Shown: piece after piece, positions 8,036 to 17,230 of the stretch
Layout: each line of letters begins with the position of its first letter
How positions within the stretch are numbered: position 1 is the stretch's first letter
DNA from: Owenweeksia sp965229445
GTDB lineage: Bacteria > Bacteroidota > Bacteroidia > Flavobacteriales > Schleiferiaceae
Assembly (NCBI GenBank): GCA_965229445.1
Contig: OZ245876.1
Coordinates: 1,488,001 to 1,552,000, forward strand
Direction of reading: 5' to 3'
Length of the DNA stretch: 64,000 nt
Program-made: the position numbers and the translations under genes
The notes under the pieces: model-generated
Seen by the model: the letters and a program-made list of their open reading frames with translations, nothing else
Database searches by the model: none
What the model was told of the DNA's origin: nothing

Positions 8036-8764
8036 TCAGTCAGACAACTGGTCTATTTCCTGAGAAAGCTTAGCGATAAGGCTTTTACATTCGTTTTCCG
8101 CCGATTCGTAGGTGCTTATTGTCATTCTCCGGCCTTGTATGGTATATTCCAGTCGATTTCGAAAAGATGTGTCAGTGCTAAGCTGCTGATAGTCTTGTGG
8201 CTTGGCCGAGGTGAAGAACTTCCAGTCGGTCATATTTTTGAACATAAATTGCTTGTTCTCCTGCATATCGTACATATCAAACTCTCTCTCATTTAGTTTG
8301 AGGTAATGATAAATCACGTCATGGATATTAACAATCTGAGTGCGCAGGGAATCATTGCTTATGATATCCATCCCACGTGATTTTAACGCTTCATAGGCTC
8401 CGGTGCTGTTTATAAATACTGAGACATTGCTGAATTGTCCGAAATGTGGATTTAAACTGTCGTGATAGGGAAGCTTCTGATCAAATGCTTTCAGTAGTTG
8501 CTCACATGAATTTAATGCCGCTCTGTGCAACTCCAGATTAGTATGAATATCTCGGAGGTCAGAAGTAAAGGAGGTTCTAAGTTCACTTAAGGTTTTGATT
8601 TCCAGATGTTTTAATTTCTCTTTCTCATTCCAGTTATTTATTTGCACGGCAATTAAAATTCCAAGAACCACTAGAAATATTTCTCCGACGGCATAAATCA
8701 AGTATTTACTGAATTTATTTTCAGTGAGTAGTTGGTGTCGGATTTTCCTCAAGAATTTTATCAA
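8036..8764 (-). CDS. DUF6090 family membrane-anchored protein
   Basis: A 242-residue protein that starts with TTG at 8762-8764; the family N-terminus MIKFLRKIR fits this start exactly. Residues 20-45 form a single membrane anchor (KYLIYAVGEIFLVVLGILIA followed by VQINNWNEKEK), the hallmark of DUF6090. The remaining 195 residues are helical, probably a coiled-coil-rich periplasmic domain. These proteins are abundant, often in paralogous groups, in flavobacteria and have no known function. The gene stands alone, with a 366-nt gene-free stretch upstream. Confidence 0.85.
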   Translation of the reverse strand: MIKFLRKIRHQLLTENKFSKYLIYAVGEIFLVVLGILIAVQINNWNEKEKLKHLEIKTLSELRTSFTSDLRDIHTNLELHRAALNSCEQLLKAFDQKLPYHDSLNPHFGQFSNVSVFINSTGAYEALKSRGMDIISNDSLRTQIVNIHDVIYHYLKLNEREFDMYDMQENKQFMFKNMTDWKFFTSAKPQDYQQLSTDTSFRNRLEYTIQGRRMTISTYESAENECKSLIAKLSQEIDQLSD

Positions 8765-9130
8765 TTGATTATTATTTGGTATTAATTAAAGTTTATCGGC
8801 TTGAGACCAGAGCTACAAATATTGGTTTAAGTCAAGTTTAGGAACTAATCTTATTCTACACATCGGTCGGTCTATAAAAAGTATCTCAACGGATATTTTG
8901 TACGCCAGTTGAACTGGAGAGACTTTACTATGTTGAAGTTACCTAAGAATGTTGCTTATACTCATCTTTTTGTCTTTGATTATTCTGTGATAAATGCGAA
9001 TTTATTGCCATCATACTCCTGTAATTTAAGCATAACAGTGGTTTGCTTTTGAAACTAAATTGGAAGTTTCATGCTCCGTGTCAAGCCTTTGGTGGGCTAT
9101 AGATCCAGTCTGGGTTAAGATAGGTGACAT
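8765..9130. other. Intergenic stretch without a gene
   Basis: This stretch lies between the DUF6090 start and the stop of the T9SS gene at 9131. It is AT-rich and should contain the DUF6090 promoter. I see no ORF, RNA fold or strong inverted repeat in it. Confidence 0.5.
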
Positions 9131-10195
9131 TTAATGTTTTACCACCAAACCCGTATTGATTTTATCTCCTATTATTATACGATACATATAGGCGGCCTTG
9201 GCAAATTGTGAAATATCAGTGGTTTCGCCAGCGGTTAAGATTTGAGAATAAAGTAATCTTCCACGTATGTCATATAGCTCCAAATTAATTTTCCCGGAAA
9301 TGTCGCTATCTATATTGAGTATACCGGTGCTTGGATTGGGAAAGATTGAGATATCGAAGGCTTTGCTTCCGGTATCTTCCTGCTTTGTTTTTCGATCGGG
9401 AATTCCCGGCTTATAGCTCGCTAAATCCTGGTAGTACACGGCGGCATGCGCCTGGGGGATTACTCGCTTTACAAAGGCAGAGTCACCCTTAACCTCCAAG
9501 GATAATATACTGCTTGGAAGGGTAGGCGCATCTGGCCCCAGACCAATATAAATACTGTCTCTCACTATTGCCATACCGTATAAATTTCGCGCCCCAAAAG
9601 TTCTGTCTAAGGGAAATCTTTTGAGGATTGTGCCGGTGGTATCAATTACATTTAAATGATTCACTACTGTCATGGGGGTTCCGGTAGCATACCAGGCTCG
9701 TCCCAAACTATCTACGGCAATATCGGCACCAACCGTATTGGGATCCGATAGAATCAACTTCATGCTGTGTCCGTTGTAATAATAGATTCGGGAATCACCA
9801 ATTCTATAGTTCACCAGAAGGTATAAATGTGCACCATAGCCACCAAAGCCAATCACTTTATTGTCAATTGGCGGCATAAATAAGGCCTTCCAGTATCTAC
9901 CATCCCAATATTTAAAATCCTGATTTTCAAAATCTTGAATAATATATGTGTTTAACACGGTATCTTCCTTATGTTTCACATGCCCAATGGCCATGCTTTC
10001 GTAGGTATTGCCAAAAGCCCCGCGTGGGTCAAGGGATGATATAGATTGGGGAAGCCAGTAAAAAATAGAATCTGCATTTGCAATATAAATACAGTCTGGG
10101 CAATCAACTAAATTAACTTTCACCTGAGCCCTGCTCGGAGATAAGCAAATGCCAATGAAAAAGCTAAGTATTATTGCCGACCAGACCTTCCTCAT
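9131..10195 (-). CDS. Secreted protein with type IX secretion C-terminal sorting domain
   Basis: A 354-residue protein. Residues 1-23 are a Sec signal peptide (hydrophobic run FFIGIC, ending SRAQ). The middle shows beta-propeller-like segments of the form GFGGYGAHLYLLVNYRIGDS and VDSLGRAWYATG, without catalytic residues I can name. The last 70 residues are a type A T9SS sorting domain: IFPNPSTGILNI, LYDIRGRLLYS and a final strand. It should be exported through the type IX system and attached to or released from the cell surface. It is divergent from the restriction-modification pair and separated from it by 159 nt. Confidence 0.85.
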   Translation of the reverse strand: MRKVWSAIILSFFIGICLSPSRAQVKVNLVDCPDCIYIANADSIFYWLPQSISSLDPRGAFGNTYESMAIGHVKHKEDTVLNTYIIQDFENQDFKYWDGRYWKALFMPPIDNKVIGFGGYGAHLYLLVNYRIGDSRIYYYNGHSMKLILSDPNTVGADIAVDSLGRAWYATGTPMTVVNHLNVIDTTGTILKRFPLDRTFGARNLYGMAIVRDSIYIGLGPDAPTLPSSILSLEVKGDSAFVKRVIPQAHAAVYYQDLASYKPGIPDRKTKQEDTGSKAFDISIFPNPSTGILNIDSDISGKINLELYDIRGRLLYSQILTAGETTDISQFAKAAYMYRIIIGDKINTGLVVKH

Positions 10196-10288
10196 GCTAT
10201 TATAAACGGGTTTTAGATTGAAATAATTAGTCTGCTAGCTAACAAAAGACAATGCCCTTTGAGTCATCATATTTTTTATCCATTTGAA

Positions 10289-10321
10289 TTTGCATTCTTT
10301 CAAAATTGCCAGCTATATTTG
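10289..10321 (+). promoter_or_regulatory. Bacteroidota-type promoter of the methyltransferase gene
   Basis: The -7 box TATATTTG (10314-10321) fits TAnnTTTG. A TTTG at 10289-10292 lies 21 nt upstream, close to the usual 19-20 nt spacing. It is 33 nt before the methyltransferase ATG. Confidence 0.55.
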
Positions 10322-10353
10322 TAACCAATGTATAAGGTTTGACAACTTGGTTA
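10322..10353 (+). promoter_or_regulatory. Inverted repeat between promoter and methyltransferase start, possible operator
   Basis: Arms TAACCAA (10322-10328) and TTGGTTA (10347-10353) are perfect 7-bp inverted repeats 18 nt apart. They sit directly behind the -7 box and 1 nt before the ATG. The methyltransferase carries an N-terminal HTH, so autoregulation through this site is a reasonable inference. Confidence 0.4.
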
Positions 10354-10354
10354 T

Positions 10355-11593
10355 ATGAGTGAATATTATTCATTATCTGAAACGGCGGAACTTGTAGGTA
10401 AAAGTAAAGAAACTCTCAGAAGGTGGGATAGAGAGGGAATTCTAAGTGCAGTCCGAGAGCCTGTTTCAAATTATAGGGTTTACCGCAAGGAAGATGTTCA
10501 AACCTTGCTTGGTTCGTTGTTTGATGAAAACTTTGACGATGAAATTTCCAACTATGTCGAGCCACAGCAAGAGTATAAAGTTTTGGAGTTATTTGCCGGC
10601 GCGGGAGGTTTGGCGATTGGTTTAGAGAAGTCGGGATTAAAATGCATGGCATTAAACGAAATTGACAAATGGGCATGTGAAACATTGCGTATGAACCGTC
10701 CCAATTGGAACGTGATGGAAGGGGATATTAAGGAGTACTCTTTTTCAGAATACCATGGTAAAGTTGAGGTTGTAACGGGTGGATTTCCTTGTCAGGCATT
10801 TAGTTACGCGGGTAAAAAATTAGGTTTAAATGATGCCAGAGGTACATTGTTCTATGAATTTGCCCGGGTAGTTCAGGAAGTAAATCCTGTGCTGTGTATT
10901 GGGGAAAATGTTAGAGGGCTTGTAAGTCACGATAAAGGTAAAACTCTTGCTGGAATGATTTCCATCCTTGATGAGATAGGCTATAAAGCTGTTCCTGTGG
11001 AAATACTTAAAGCTGTGCATTATCGAGTACCGCAAAAACGCGAACGTCTGATTTTAGTAGGGATTAGAAAGGATGTAGATATTGAGTATAAATATCCAAA
11101 ACCTCACAAGAAAATTTACAATTTGAAGGATGCCTTAAAAAAAGGTGAACTTTTTAATTGTGATGTGCCAAAGTCAAATGGAGCAACATATCCTGATTAT
11201 AAAAAGGAAGTTTTAGAAATGGTGCCCCCTAAGGGATATTGGCGAGACCTACCGATTGAGGTTCAAAAGGACTACATGGGAGGGAGTTTTTATCTTGGTG
11301 GTGGTAAAACTGGCATGGCAAGAAGAATAGGTTGGGATGAGCCTTCCTTAACACTAACTTGTAGTCCAGCTCAAAAACAAACAGAAAGATGTCATCCGGA
11401 TGAAACCAGACCCTTTACTGTTCGTGAATACGCGCGGATTCAGACTTTTCCTGATGAATGGGAGTTTGCTGGCTCTACTGCCCAACAGTACAAACAGATT
11501 GGAAATGCCGTCCCAGTTAATTTGGGTCAGGAACTAGGGTTTTCGGTGGTCAAGTTTTTGAATGAATATTACAATTCATCAAAGCCTAAATAG
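10355..11593 (+). CDS. Type II DNA (cytosine-5)-methyltransferase with N-terminal MerR-like HTH
   Basis: A 412-residue enzyme that transfers a methyl group from S-adenosylmethionine to C5 of cytosine in the host recognition site, protecting it from the partner nuclease. Residues 1-55 are a MerR/excisionase-type helix-turn-helix (YSLSETAELVGKSKETLRRW, then GILSAV and YRVYRKEDV). The catalytic part follows in canonical order: motif I LELFAGAGGLAIGLE (75-89), motif IV GFPCQAFSY with the catalytic Cys, motif VI GENVRGL, motif VIII VPQKRERLILVG, motif IX RIQTFPDEW and motif X QIGNAVPVNLG. The HTH probably represses its own promoter. The partner is the convergent Eco47II-like endonuclease, so GGNCC is the likely target by analogy. 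Confidence 0.92.
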   Translation: MSEYYSLSETAELVGKSKETLRRWDREGILSAVREPVSNYRVYRKEDVQTLLGSLFDENFDDEISNYVEPQQEYKVLELFAGAGGLAIGLEKSGLKCMALNEIDKWACETLRMNRPNWNVMEGDIKEYSFSEYHGKVEVVTGGFPCQAFSYAGKKLGLNDARGTLFYEFARVVQEVNPVLCIGENVRGLVSHDKGKTLAGMISILDEIGYKAVPVEILKAVHYRVPQKRERLILVGIRKDVDIEYKYPKPHKKIYNLKDALKKGELFNCDVPKSNGATYPDYKKEVLEMVPPKGYWRDLPIEVQKDYMGGSFYLGGGKTGMARRIGWDEPSLTLTCSPAQKQTERCHPDETRPFTVREYARIQTFPDEWEFAGSTAQQYKQIGNAVPVNLGQELGFSVVKFLNEYYNSSKPK

Positions 11594-12330
11594 TATCCGA
11601 AATTTTCGAATGTTATTTCATCAAAAATTGAACGTCCGCTTGCTTTGGTTTGAGTTTCTATTTCGGAAAGTGCTGAGTTTTCTGACACTTTTTGCTTTTC
11701 CTGTACACTTAAAAAATCTTTTATAGCCGCTGGAAGTGCTTGGTAAAGATTAAAAAAGGCATTTTTATTTCCAGTTAATAAATAATAGAATTGGTCACCT
11801 GATATTTTATAAACTCGGCTGTGGCTATACTCCTTGCCGTTTATTTCACCAAACCATTTTTCATTAAAACTGCCCTTTGCTAGAATTTGTACCCAGTAGC
11901 ATTTGGCACTTTTGTAGGTATCGGCATAATGTGCTAGTTTCTGAAAAAGACTTTCGGCAGCACTACTGTTCATAGTATTATGCTTGTTTTTGATGTCCGC
12001 AAAAAGGCTGTCGTCCTTGGCTTTAATGTCAAAACCACTGAGGCTTCCCCTTTCATAGCCTTCAATGCCACCTAATATTTGTTCATGAAAAATTCCAATT
12101 GAATTGTTGATGGATTTATCTATTTGACGTAAAATTTCTGTTTCAATGACACTTTTTTCACCCAAATTGTTGAATTGTGAATCAAAAGTCAATTTAATTG
12201 TGTCGATTTTATTGTTGTAGAATTTCTTCTTACTCACATTTGCCCTGGCTTTCACGTAAGATGCGTGAAGGCTCTTAATGCACTTTAATAGATGTTCATC
12301 TGAAATATAGTCAAGGTATTTATTGGCCAT
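11569..12330 (-). CDS. Eco47II-family type II restriction endonuclease
   Basis: A 253-residue nuclease. It shares the Eco47II family pattern: an N-terminal ISDEHLLKCI helix, the segment IGIFHEQILGGIEGYERGS, and the catalytic core FDIKAKDDSLFADIKNKHNT, in which the D(x)n(D/E)xK arrangement is D-x-K plus ADIKNKHN. YYLLTGNKNAFFNLYQALP at about 190-208 is also shared. Characterised relatives cut GGNCC. It is encoded tail-to-tail with the methyltransferase, and the two coding regions overlap by 25 bp, so neither gene can lose its 3' end without harming the other. The pair is AT-richer than the flanking genes, which suggests acquisition by transfer. Confidence 0.88.
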   Translation of the reverse strand: MANKYLDYISDEHLLKCIKSLHASYVKARANVSKKKFYNNKIDTIKLTFDSQFNNLGEKSVIETEILRQIDKSINNSIGIFHEQILGGIEGYERGSLSGFDIKAKDDSLFADIKNKHNTMNSSAAESLFQKLAHYADTYKSAKCYWVQILAKGSFNEKWFGEINGKEYSHSRVYKISGDQFYYLLTGNKNAFFNLYQALPAAIKDFLSVQEKQKVSENSALSEIETQTKASGRSIFDEITFENFGYYLGFDEL

Positions 12331-12682
12331 TTGGTTCTTAGATTAATCGTAAAGTTAATCTATCCTCATTATTTTGGTATTTCAGGTTTAGATTGTATAA
12401 TTCCAATTGCGCCGCACGACAAAGTGCTAGAGTAGAAATGGAATTCCGAGAAAGGACTTACATTCCGTCCAAGTCCATAAACCAAATCCAGCGCATCAAC
12501 GGAACCATGCTAGCAGACCTTCTTTGGATCCTTGTCCCTCCCGACAGGGATAAAGTTAAAAGATGCCTTATGCAATATGTTTAGTGGCTTTGGGGTCAGA
12601 CATTCTTATTGTTGGAAGTTGCCAATTCTGAGGGGAGAGCTTAGGGCCTTCGTTTTAAGCGGCAAAAGAGATGGCTGGATAT
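12331..12682. other. Intergenic stretch without a credible gene
   Basis: This stretch lies between the start of the restriction enzyme gene and the stop of the DUF2254 gene. A 63-codon plus-strand frame at 12393-12584 has no family-like composition and I do not accept it. The promoter of the endonuclease should lie near 12335-12380. No repeat is evident. Confidence 0.5.
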
Positions 12683-13993
12683 TCATTCTTTCAATAGAAT
12701 AAACTTCATCCTTTCTTCCAGGTCATCCAGGTCATTCTTTTCCTTTATCGTGCCTTTTCCCAACCTCCAAACCATTTCAGCATGATAAATTACAGCCTTT
12801 TTATGGTTTTCTCGGTTGGTAAAATTCAAAATGGTTCTCAAGGCCTCAGCAAGTCTTATGATAACTGCTGTACTTCCTCCTGAAAATTGTCTGATTTGGT
12901 TAAATGAGGCATCCAATACCCCTTCAAAATCTAAAACATCAGCTATTATTCGCAGATTTCCTTCTTTGTCGATCCTATATTTGGAAGGGAATTTAGCCTG
13001 GGCTAAGTAGCACATGGTTGCTGTCAGGTTATCGATGCAAGCTATAGCAGTATAAGGATCATTTACCCCCGGTGATAATGCCCTGGCGGCAATTTCCACC
13101 ATCTGATGGATAGAGAATTCTAAATCCTGTTGGGAAGTTTTGGTTTTTCCAAAAACAAATTGATTCAAAAGATCATCTTTTGCTTCCTGGTTCCAATCCT
13201 GATCTGTATATAAAACACCAATTTCTTCACCTTTAACGATGAAACTACCCGGTCTGTGTCCCAGCTTTAACAAAGAATTTTTAGCGGCTATGCGCTCCAA
13301 CAATACTTCACTATCTATATACTGTAAATAGGCACTTTTTGGAGATTTTATAGTATGAGATTTTGGATAGGCGGCAATGGCAGTTTCTTCTTCAAAATCC
13401 TGCTCTTGAGGTTCTTCTCCCATTTTATCTGGAAAGAGCGTTCCGACCTGCTTGGACAGAAGGTCGGAAATATTTGAAATAACCTTATCAGCTTGTATAC
13501 TTACCGCGATTTGGTGTATAAAAATGATTAATAAAATGATGTTCGCGATGGCGGCAATTATGGCAACAAGAATAGAAATTGATGGAATAAACGTATAGGT
13601 ATCACTATCTTTAATAGCATTTAACACCAGTAAACAATAGAGATAAGTGGCTATATATGAACCAAGTACGATTTGATTTAGACGGACGTACATAAAGTTC
13701 TTGATCAGTCTGGGGCCAAACTGGGATGAAGCCAGGGTAAGAGCGACCAGGGTAACTGAGAATACGGTTCCCGCCACGCCAATCATGGCACCTGATATGG
13801 TGGATAAAATGATTCGCGCCGAATCGGAATTGTTAACCAAGAAGAACTTTAACCAGGTATTTTCCGGGAGGCTGATATAACTATCTAATGAGACCAGCCC
13901 AATTGACAATAGTATGGAAAGTAGGATGATCAATACCGGAACAAACCAAAAACTAGCTAGTAATTCCTTCCAGAAGAAGATGACTTTTTTCAT
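12683..13993 (-). CDS. DUF2254 family inner-membrane protein
   Basis: A 436-residue integral membrane protein. Four transmembrane segments are visible at about residues 14-35, 60-85 (STISGAMIGVAGTVFSVTLV), 110-128 and 137-160, followed by a cytoplasmic domain of about 270 residues. The sequence QFGPRLIKNFM between helices 2 and 3, and IAARALSPGVNDPYTAI at about 305-320, are DUF2254 hallmarks. The biochemical role is not established; a channel or transporter-like function is only a guess. The gene stands alone, with 94 nt to the VOC gene downstream of it in window coordinates. Confidence 0.88.
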   Translation of the reverse strand: MKKVIFFWKELLASFWFVPVLIILLSILLSIGLVSLDSYISLPENTWLKFFLVNNSDSARIILSTISGAMIGVAGTVFSVTLVALTLASSQFGPRLIKNFMYVRLNQIVLGSYIATYLYCLLVLNAIKDSDTYTFIPSISILVAIIAAIANIILLIIFIHQIAVSIQADKVISNISDLLSKQVGTLFPDKMGEEPQEQDFEEETAIAAYPKSHTIKSPKSAYLQYIDSEVLLERIAAKNSLLKLGHRPGSFIVKGEEIGVLYTDQDWNQEAKDDLLNQFVFGKTKTSQQDLEFSIHQMVEIAARALSPGVNDPYTAIACIDNLTATMCYLAQAKFPSKYRIDKEGNLRIIADVLDFEGVLDASFNQIRQFSGGSTAVIIRLAEALRTILNFTNRENHKKAVIYHAEMVWRLGKGTIKEKNDLDDLEERMKFILLKE

Positions 13994-14087
13994 AACAAAA
14001 TGATAGGCTTATGTCAATATTGAGGTGAGTTGTTAGTTGGAATTACCAAGACCTTTTATCGCTGAAAGTATCCGCGTTTTTAAAGGA

Positions 14088-14504
14088 TCATTCTGTCCAG
14101 GGGTTATAGGAACCGAAATTCCATATATAGCCCTCCAAATCCCGGCAACTATATCCTCGTCCCCCATAATCTTCGTCCTTTAATGCCAGGATTATTTGCG
14201 CTCCTGCAGCAATCGCGGCTTCATAATGCTGGTCTATGGCCTCCACGATAATATAGGGGGCTTGGGTATTTACACCCTGGAGATCCTTGGGGTTCTTAAG
14301 GTAGTTGCCGTATTCATTGTCATTTTCAGAACTCAACATGATCATGGCCTGGCCATAGGTCAGTTGCGCATGTGCAATGCTATCGCCTTCCCCTGCAACA
14401 ACTAAATGCTCCTGAAAGCCAAATGACTTACACAGCCATTTAATAGCTGCCGAAGCGTCTTTGTATCGCATGGTAGGAATGATTAAAGATCCATCTTGCT
14501 TCAT
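14088..14504 (-). CDS. VOC (glyoxalase/bleomycin-resistance fold) family protein
   Basis: A 138-residue protein with the repeated beta-alpha-beta-beta-beta arrangement of the vicinal-oxygen-chelate superfamily: IPTMRYKDASAAIKWLCKSF at 9-28, AHAQLTYGQAMIMLS, APYIIVEAIDQHYEAAIAAG and the closing YSCRDLEGYIWNFGSYNPW. Relatives of this subgroup are annotated as glyoxalase-like or 3-demethylubiquinone-like proteins, and their substrates are unknown. Metal ligands are not certain from the sequence. It is cytoplasmic and transcribed on its own. Confidence 0.8.
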   Translation of the reverse strand: MKQDGSLIIPTMRYKDASAAIKWLCKSFGFQEHLVVAGEGDSIAHAQLTYGQAMIMLSSENDNEYGNYLKNPKDLQGVNTQAPYIIVEAIDQHYEAAIAAGAQIILALKDEDYGGRGYSCRDLEGYIWNFGSYNPWTE

Positions 14505-14614
14505 TTTTTAGATACGATTGTGATTGCCTTAACTTACACAAAATAAGTCGCTAAGAAAAGTATACCGATGGGTATGGTTTATTGGCGACCGTGGTGAGTT
14601 ATGAAATCTTTTAA

Positions 14615-16828
14615 TCAAGCGGTTGACACGAAATACATCTCCATTTCGCCTTTGCCTTTCACGTCAATTTTACCGCGGCTCTCGAAAATAAATTGAGGAG
14701 CTGTGCTGAGCAAAGTCGATTTATCCTCTTTCAGCAACTCATAGGTGGCCTGACTAATATTCACTTTCCCGGCTTCGCCGTGACTTTCAATTCTACTGGC
14801 GGTATTCACCGTGTCACCCCATACGTCATATTGAAACTTCTTCACTCCTACGATGCCGGCCACCACCGGTCCTGTATGAACACCCGCGCGCATTCTAAAA
14901 GCAGGTATCCCTTTATCGCATCTTAAATTATGTCTTTTCTCTATAAACTCCTGCATCTCCAGGGCGGCCAATACGGCATTTCTTGCCGAGTCTTCTGTTG
15001 GCACAGGCAGGCCTCCGGCGGCCATATAGGCGTCACCGATGGTCTTGATTTTTTCGATCTGGTATTTTTCCAGCAGGTGATCAAAAGCTTCAAAACAGGT
15101 GTTGATTTCCTCGACCAAGGCAGCGGCCGACAGCTTCTCAGAAGTCTCCGTGAAATCAACAAAGTCTGTAAAGAGTATGGAAACCTGGTCAAAGTCTCTT
15201 GCGTCAGCCTTGCCTTTCTCCTTGAGTTCCTGAGCAATTTCTTCGGGCAGAATGTTTAGGAGTAGGTTGTCAGACCGGTCGCGCTCTGACTCGATAATGG
15301 CTTTTGATTTACGCACATAACGCCAGCGACTGTAAAAGCCTCCGGCCAGCAGCAGGGCAAACACTCCTCCGGCAATAGACCAGTTACGGGTTTGTTTTTC
15401 TAAACGCACTTCTTCCCGATGCGCCAGTTCCGCTTTAAATTCGCGATCATAGGCCTCTACACTATCTTGATAAACCTGTTTGGCAAACTCCATTTGCTGA
15501 AGTTTTTTTGAGGTCTCTTCTGATTTCAGGCTGTCATCAAGCGCCAACATCTGCTCGTGATATTCAAGGGCTTGGTTGCCGTTTCCAATAGCCTTGTAAG
15601 CATCATATAGGCACTTACAAGATTCTTTCTGGTATGCGATAGCCCCTAATTCCTGGGCCAGTTGCAATGCCTTGCCACATTCAAGAATTGCTTTTTGATA
15701 CTCCTGGAGCTTTTGATAAACACTTCCAATATTAATCTGGGACTTTGTGATAGCCTTTTTATCCCCAATCTCCTTCTTGATTTCCAAGCTTTGCTGGTAA
15801 TATTTCAGCGCTTTGGAATACTCGCCCTGAACGGAATAAATACCACCAATATTATTAAGAACGCGCGCAATGCCACCCTTATCCATCAGTTCCTCACTGA
15901 TCTTTAAGGATTCTTCATAATATTCAAGCGCCCTGCGATAGTCGCCTTGGGCCTTATAGGTAATACCAATATTGGTGAGGGAGGATGCTATCCCTCTTTT
16001 TTCTCCTATTTCCTCCCTCATCTTGAAGCTTTTCCCGAAATAGTCCAATGCTTTTTGATAATCGCCTTGGTTCTTATAAATAAGGCCAATATTATTCAGG
16101 GCATTAGCGATACCTCTATTATCCTCAATATCTTCATAGATGCGTAAGCTTCGCTGGTAATAGTCTAGCGCTTTGGGTATATCGCCCAGATCACTATAAA
16201 TGACACCAATATTATCCAGAGAGCCTGCGATGCCACTTTTATGGCCAATCGCCTCCCGTGTCTTTAAACTTTTCTGGTAGAAATTCAGCGCTCTGGAATA
16301 ATCGCCCTGAATCTGATAAATACTACCAATATTTCCGAGGGATGAGGCGATGGCGCCTTTATCCCCAATTTCCTCCATGATCTTTAAGGTTCTTAGGTAA
16401 TAGTCCAGAGATTTGGGATAATCGCCTTGATCTTGATAAATAACCCCCATATTATTCAAGGAACTAGCGATTCCCTTTTTATCTCCAAGCTCCTCTCGAA
16501 GCTCTAAGCTTCTACCGTGAAAATCCAGTGCTTCGGAATAATTGCCCCTGATCCATAATGAAACTCCCTGTGTGTTTAATGCCGATGCCATGTACTTTTT
16601 CAAGTTGTTCTGTTCAGCCAGATTGTATTGCAATTGGGCGAAGTAAAAGGCAGAATCAGGCTTGCTAGACAAATAGCCATCCCAAGCGAAACTGTTCATC
16701 GCTTTCAGCCGGGTGGTATCAGCTTGGCTTAGGTCGTTCCAAACATTAAAAAGGGAGTCGAGCTTGGTTTGGGCTATTAGTTCCATTCCTGACCAGGAGA
16801 TGAAGATTATTAGGAACAATGTTTTCAT
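14615..16828 (-). CDS. TPR-repeat membrane adenylate cyclase (class III)
   Basis: I start at the ATG at 16826-16828, which gives a clean signal sequence; a GTG three codons upstream is possible. The order is: signal peptide, periplasmic TPR array (about 82-442), one transmembrane helix (about 488-505), and a cytoplasmic class III cyclase domain (about 540-735). Nine TPR units each of about 40 residues follow the pattern NNIG.IY..QGDY.KAL.YY. Catalytic features: metal Asp in LFTDFVDFT, Lys and metal Asp in IKTIGDAYM, and DVWGDTVNTASR with Asp, Asn and Arg. The Lys/Asp pair points to ATP rather than GTP. The periplasmic TPRs probably sense a partner and set cAMP production. It stands alone, next to a repeat-rich gene-free region. 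Confidence 0.9.
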   Translation of the reverse strand: MKTLFLIIFISWSGMELIAQTKLDSLFNVWNDLSQADTTRLKAMNSFAWDGYLSSKPDSAFYFAQLQYNLAEQNNLKKYMASALNTQGVSLWIRGNYSEALDFHGRSLELREELGDKKGIASSLNNMGVIYQDQGDYPKSLDYYLRTLKIMEEIGDKGAIASSLGNIGSIYQIQGDYSRALNFYQKSLKTREAIGHKSGIAGSLDNIGVIYSDLGDIPKALDYYQRSLRIYEDIEDNRGIANALNNIGLIYKNQGDYQKALDYFGKSFKMREEIGEKRGIASSLTNIGITYKAQGDYRRALEYYEESLKISEELMDKGGIARVLNNIGGIYSVQGEYSKALKYYQQSLEIKKEIGDKKAITKSQINIGSVYQKLQEYQKAILECGKALQLAQELGAIAYQKESCKCLYDAYKAIGNGNQALEYHEQMLALDDSLKSEETSKKLQQMEFAKQVYQDSVEAYDREFKAELAHREEVRLEKQTRNWSIAGGVFALLLAGGFYSRWRYVRKSKAIIESERDRSDNLLLNILPEEIAQELKEKGKADARDFDQVSILFTDFVDFTETSEKLSAAALVEEINTCFEAFDHLLEKYQIEKIKTIGDAYMAAGGLPVPTEDSARNAVLAALEMQEFIEKRHNLRCDKGIPAFRMRAGVHTGPVVAGIVGVKKFQYDVWGDTVNTASRIESHGEAGKVNISQATYELLKEDKSTLLSTAPQFIFESRGKIDVKGKGEMEMYFVSTA
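15506..16591 (-). repeat. Tandem ~120-bp coding repeats (TPR array of the cyclase)
   Basis: About nine consecutive 120-bp units code for the 40-residue TPRs. They share phrases such as 'accaatatt' and 'tcgcctt' at the same phase. The near-constant unit length suggests recent unequal duplication. Confidence 0.8.
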
Positions 16829-17230
16829 TCCGTTCACTTTTTAACGTCGGCATACCACTCATCATTAGAAGCGATGGTGAATATTTATTGGGCTTAGTTA
16901 AGGCAAGATACCCGGCTAAGCACATCGGTATTATCCAAAGATACTATTTGTGGAAGAGGGATAGGAATAAGGGAGCTAAGCCTGTTTTAACCAATGATGA
17001 GACCTGGGCGCGAACCATTTGGCGAAGGAACTACTCCCTACAAGGAAAGTAAGGAACACGGTCATCAATAAAAATTGATCAATGAAGCATGTTCATTTAA
17101 AGGCATCAGGCTTCTGCGCAGCTCCACCGAACATCACGCTCTATGTGACAAGCCGTTCAGTTGGAAATTAGGTCTATTAGGTTACCAGGATGACCACATT
17201 TCCACAATCATCACATAAACCCATTGCCAC

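Noticed and set aside
12393..12584. 63-codon plus-strand frame between the endonuclease and DUF2254 genes
   Set aside because: Composition and length look random, with no family-like motif and no clear promoter.
16819..17052. 77-codon plus-strand frame at the start of the repeat block
   Set aside because: It begins inside the cyclase gene and has no signal, domain or repeat pattern of a real protein.
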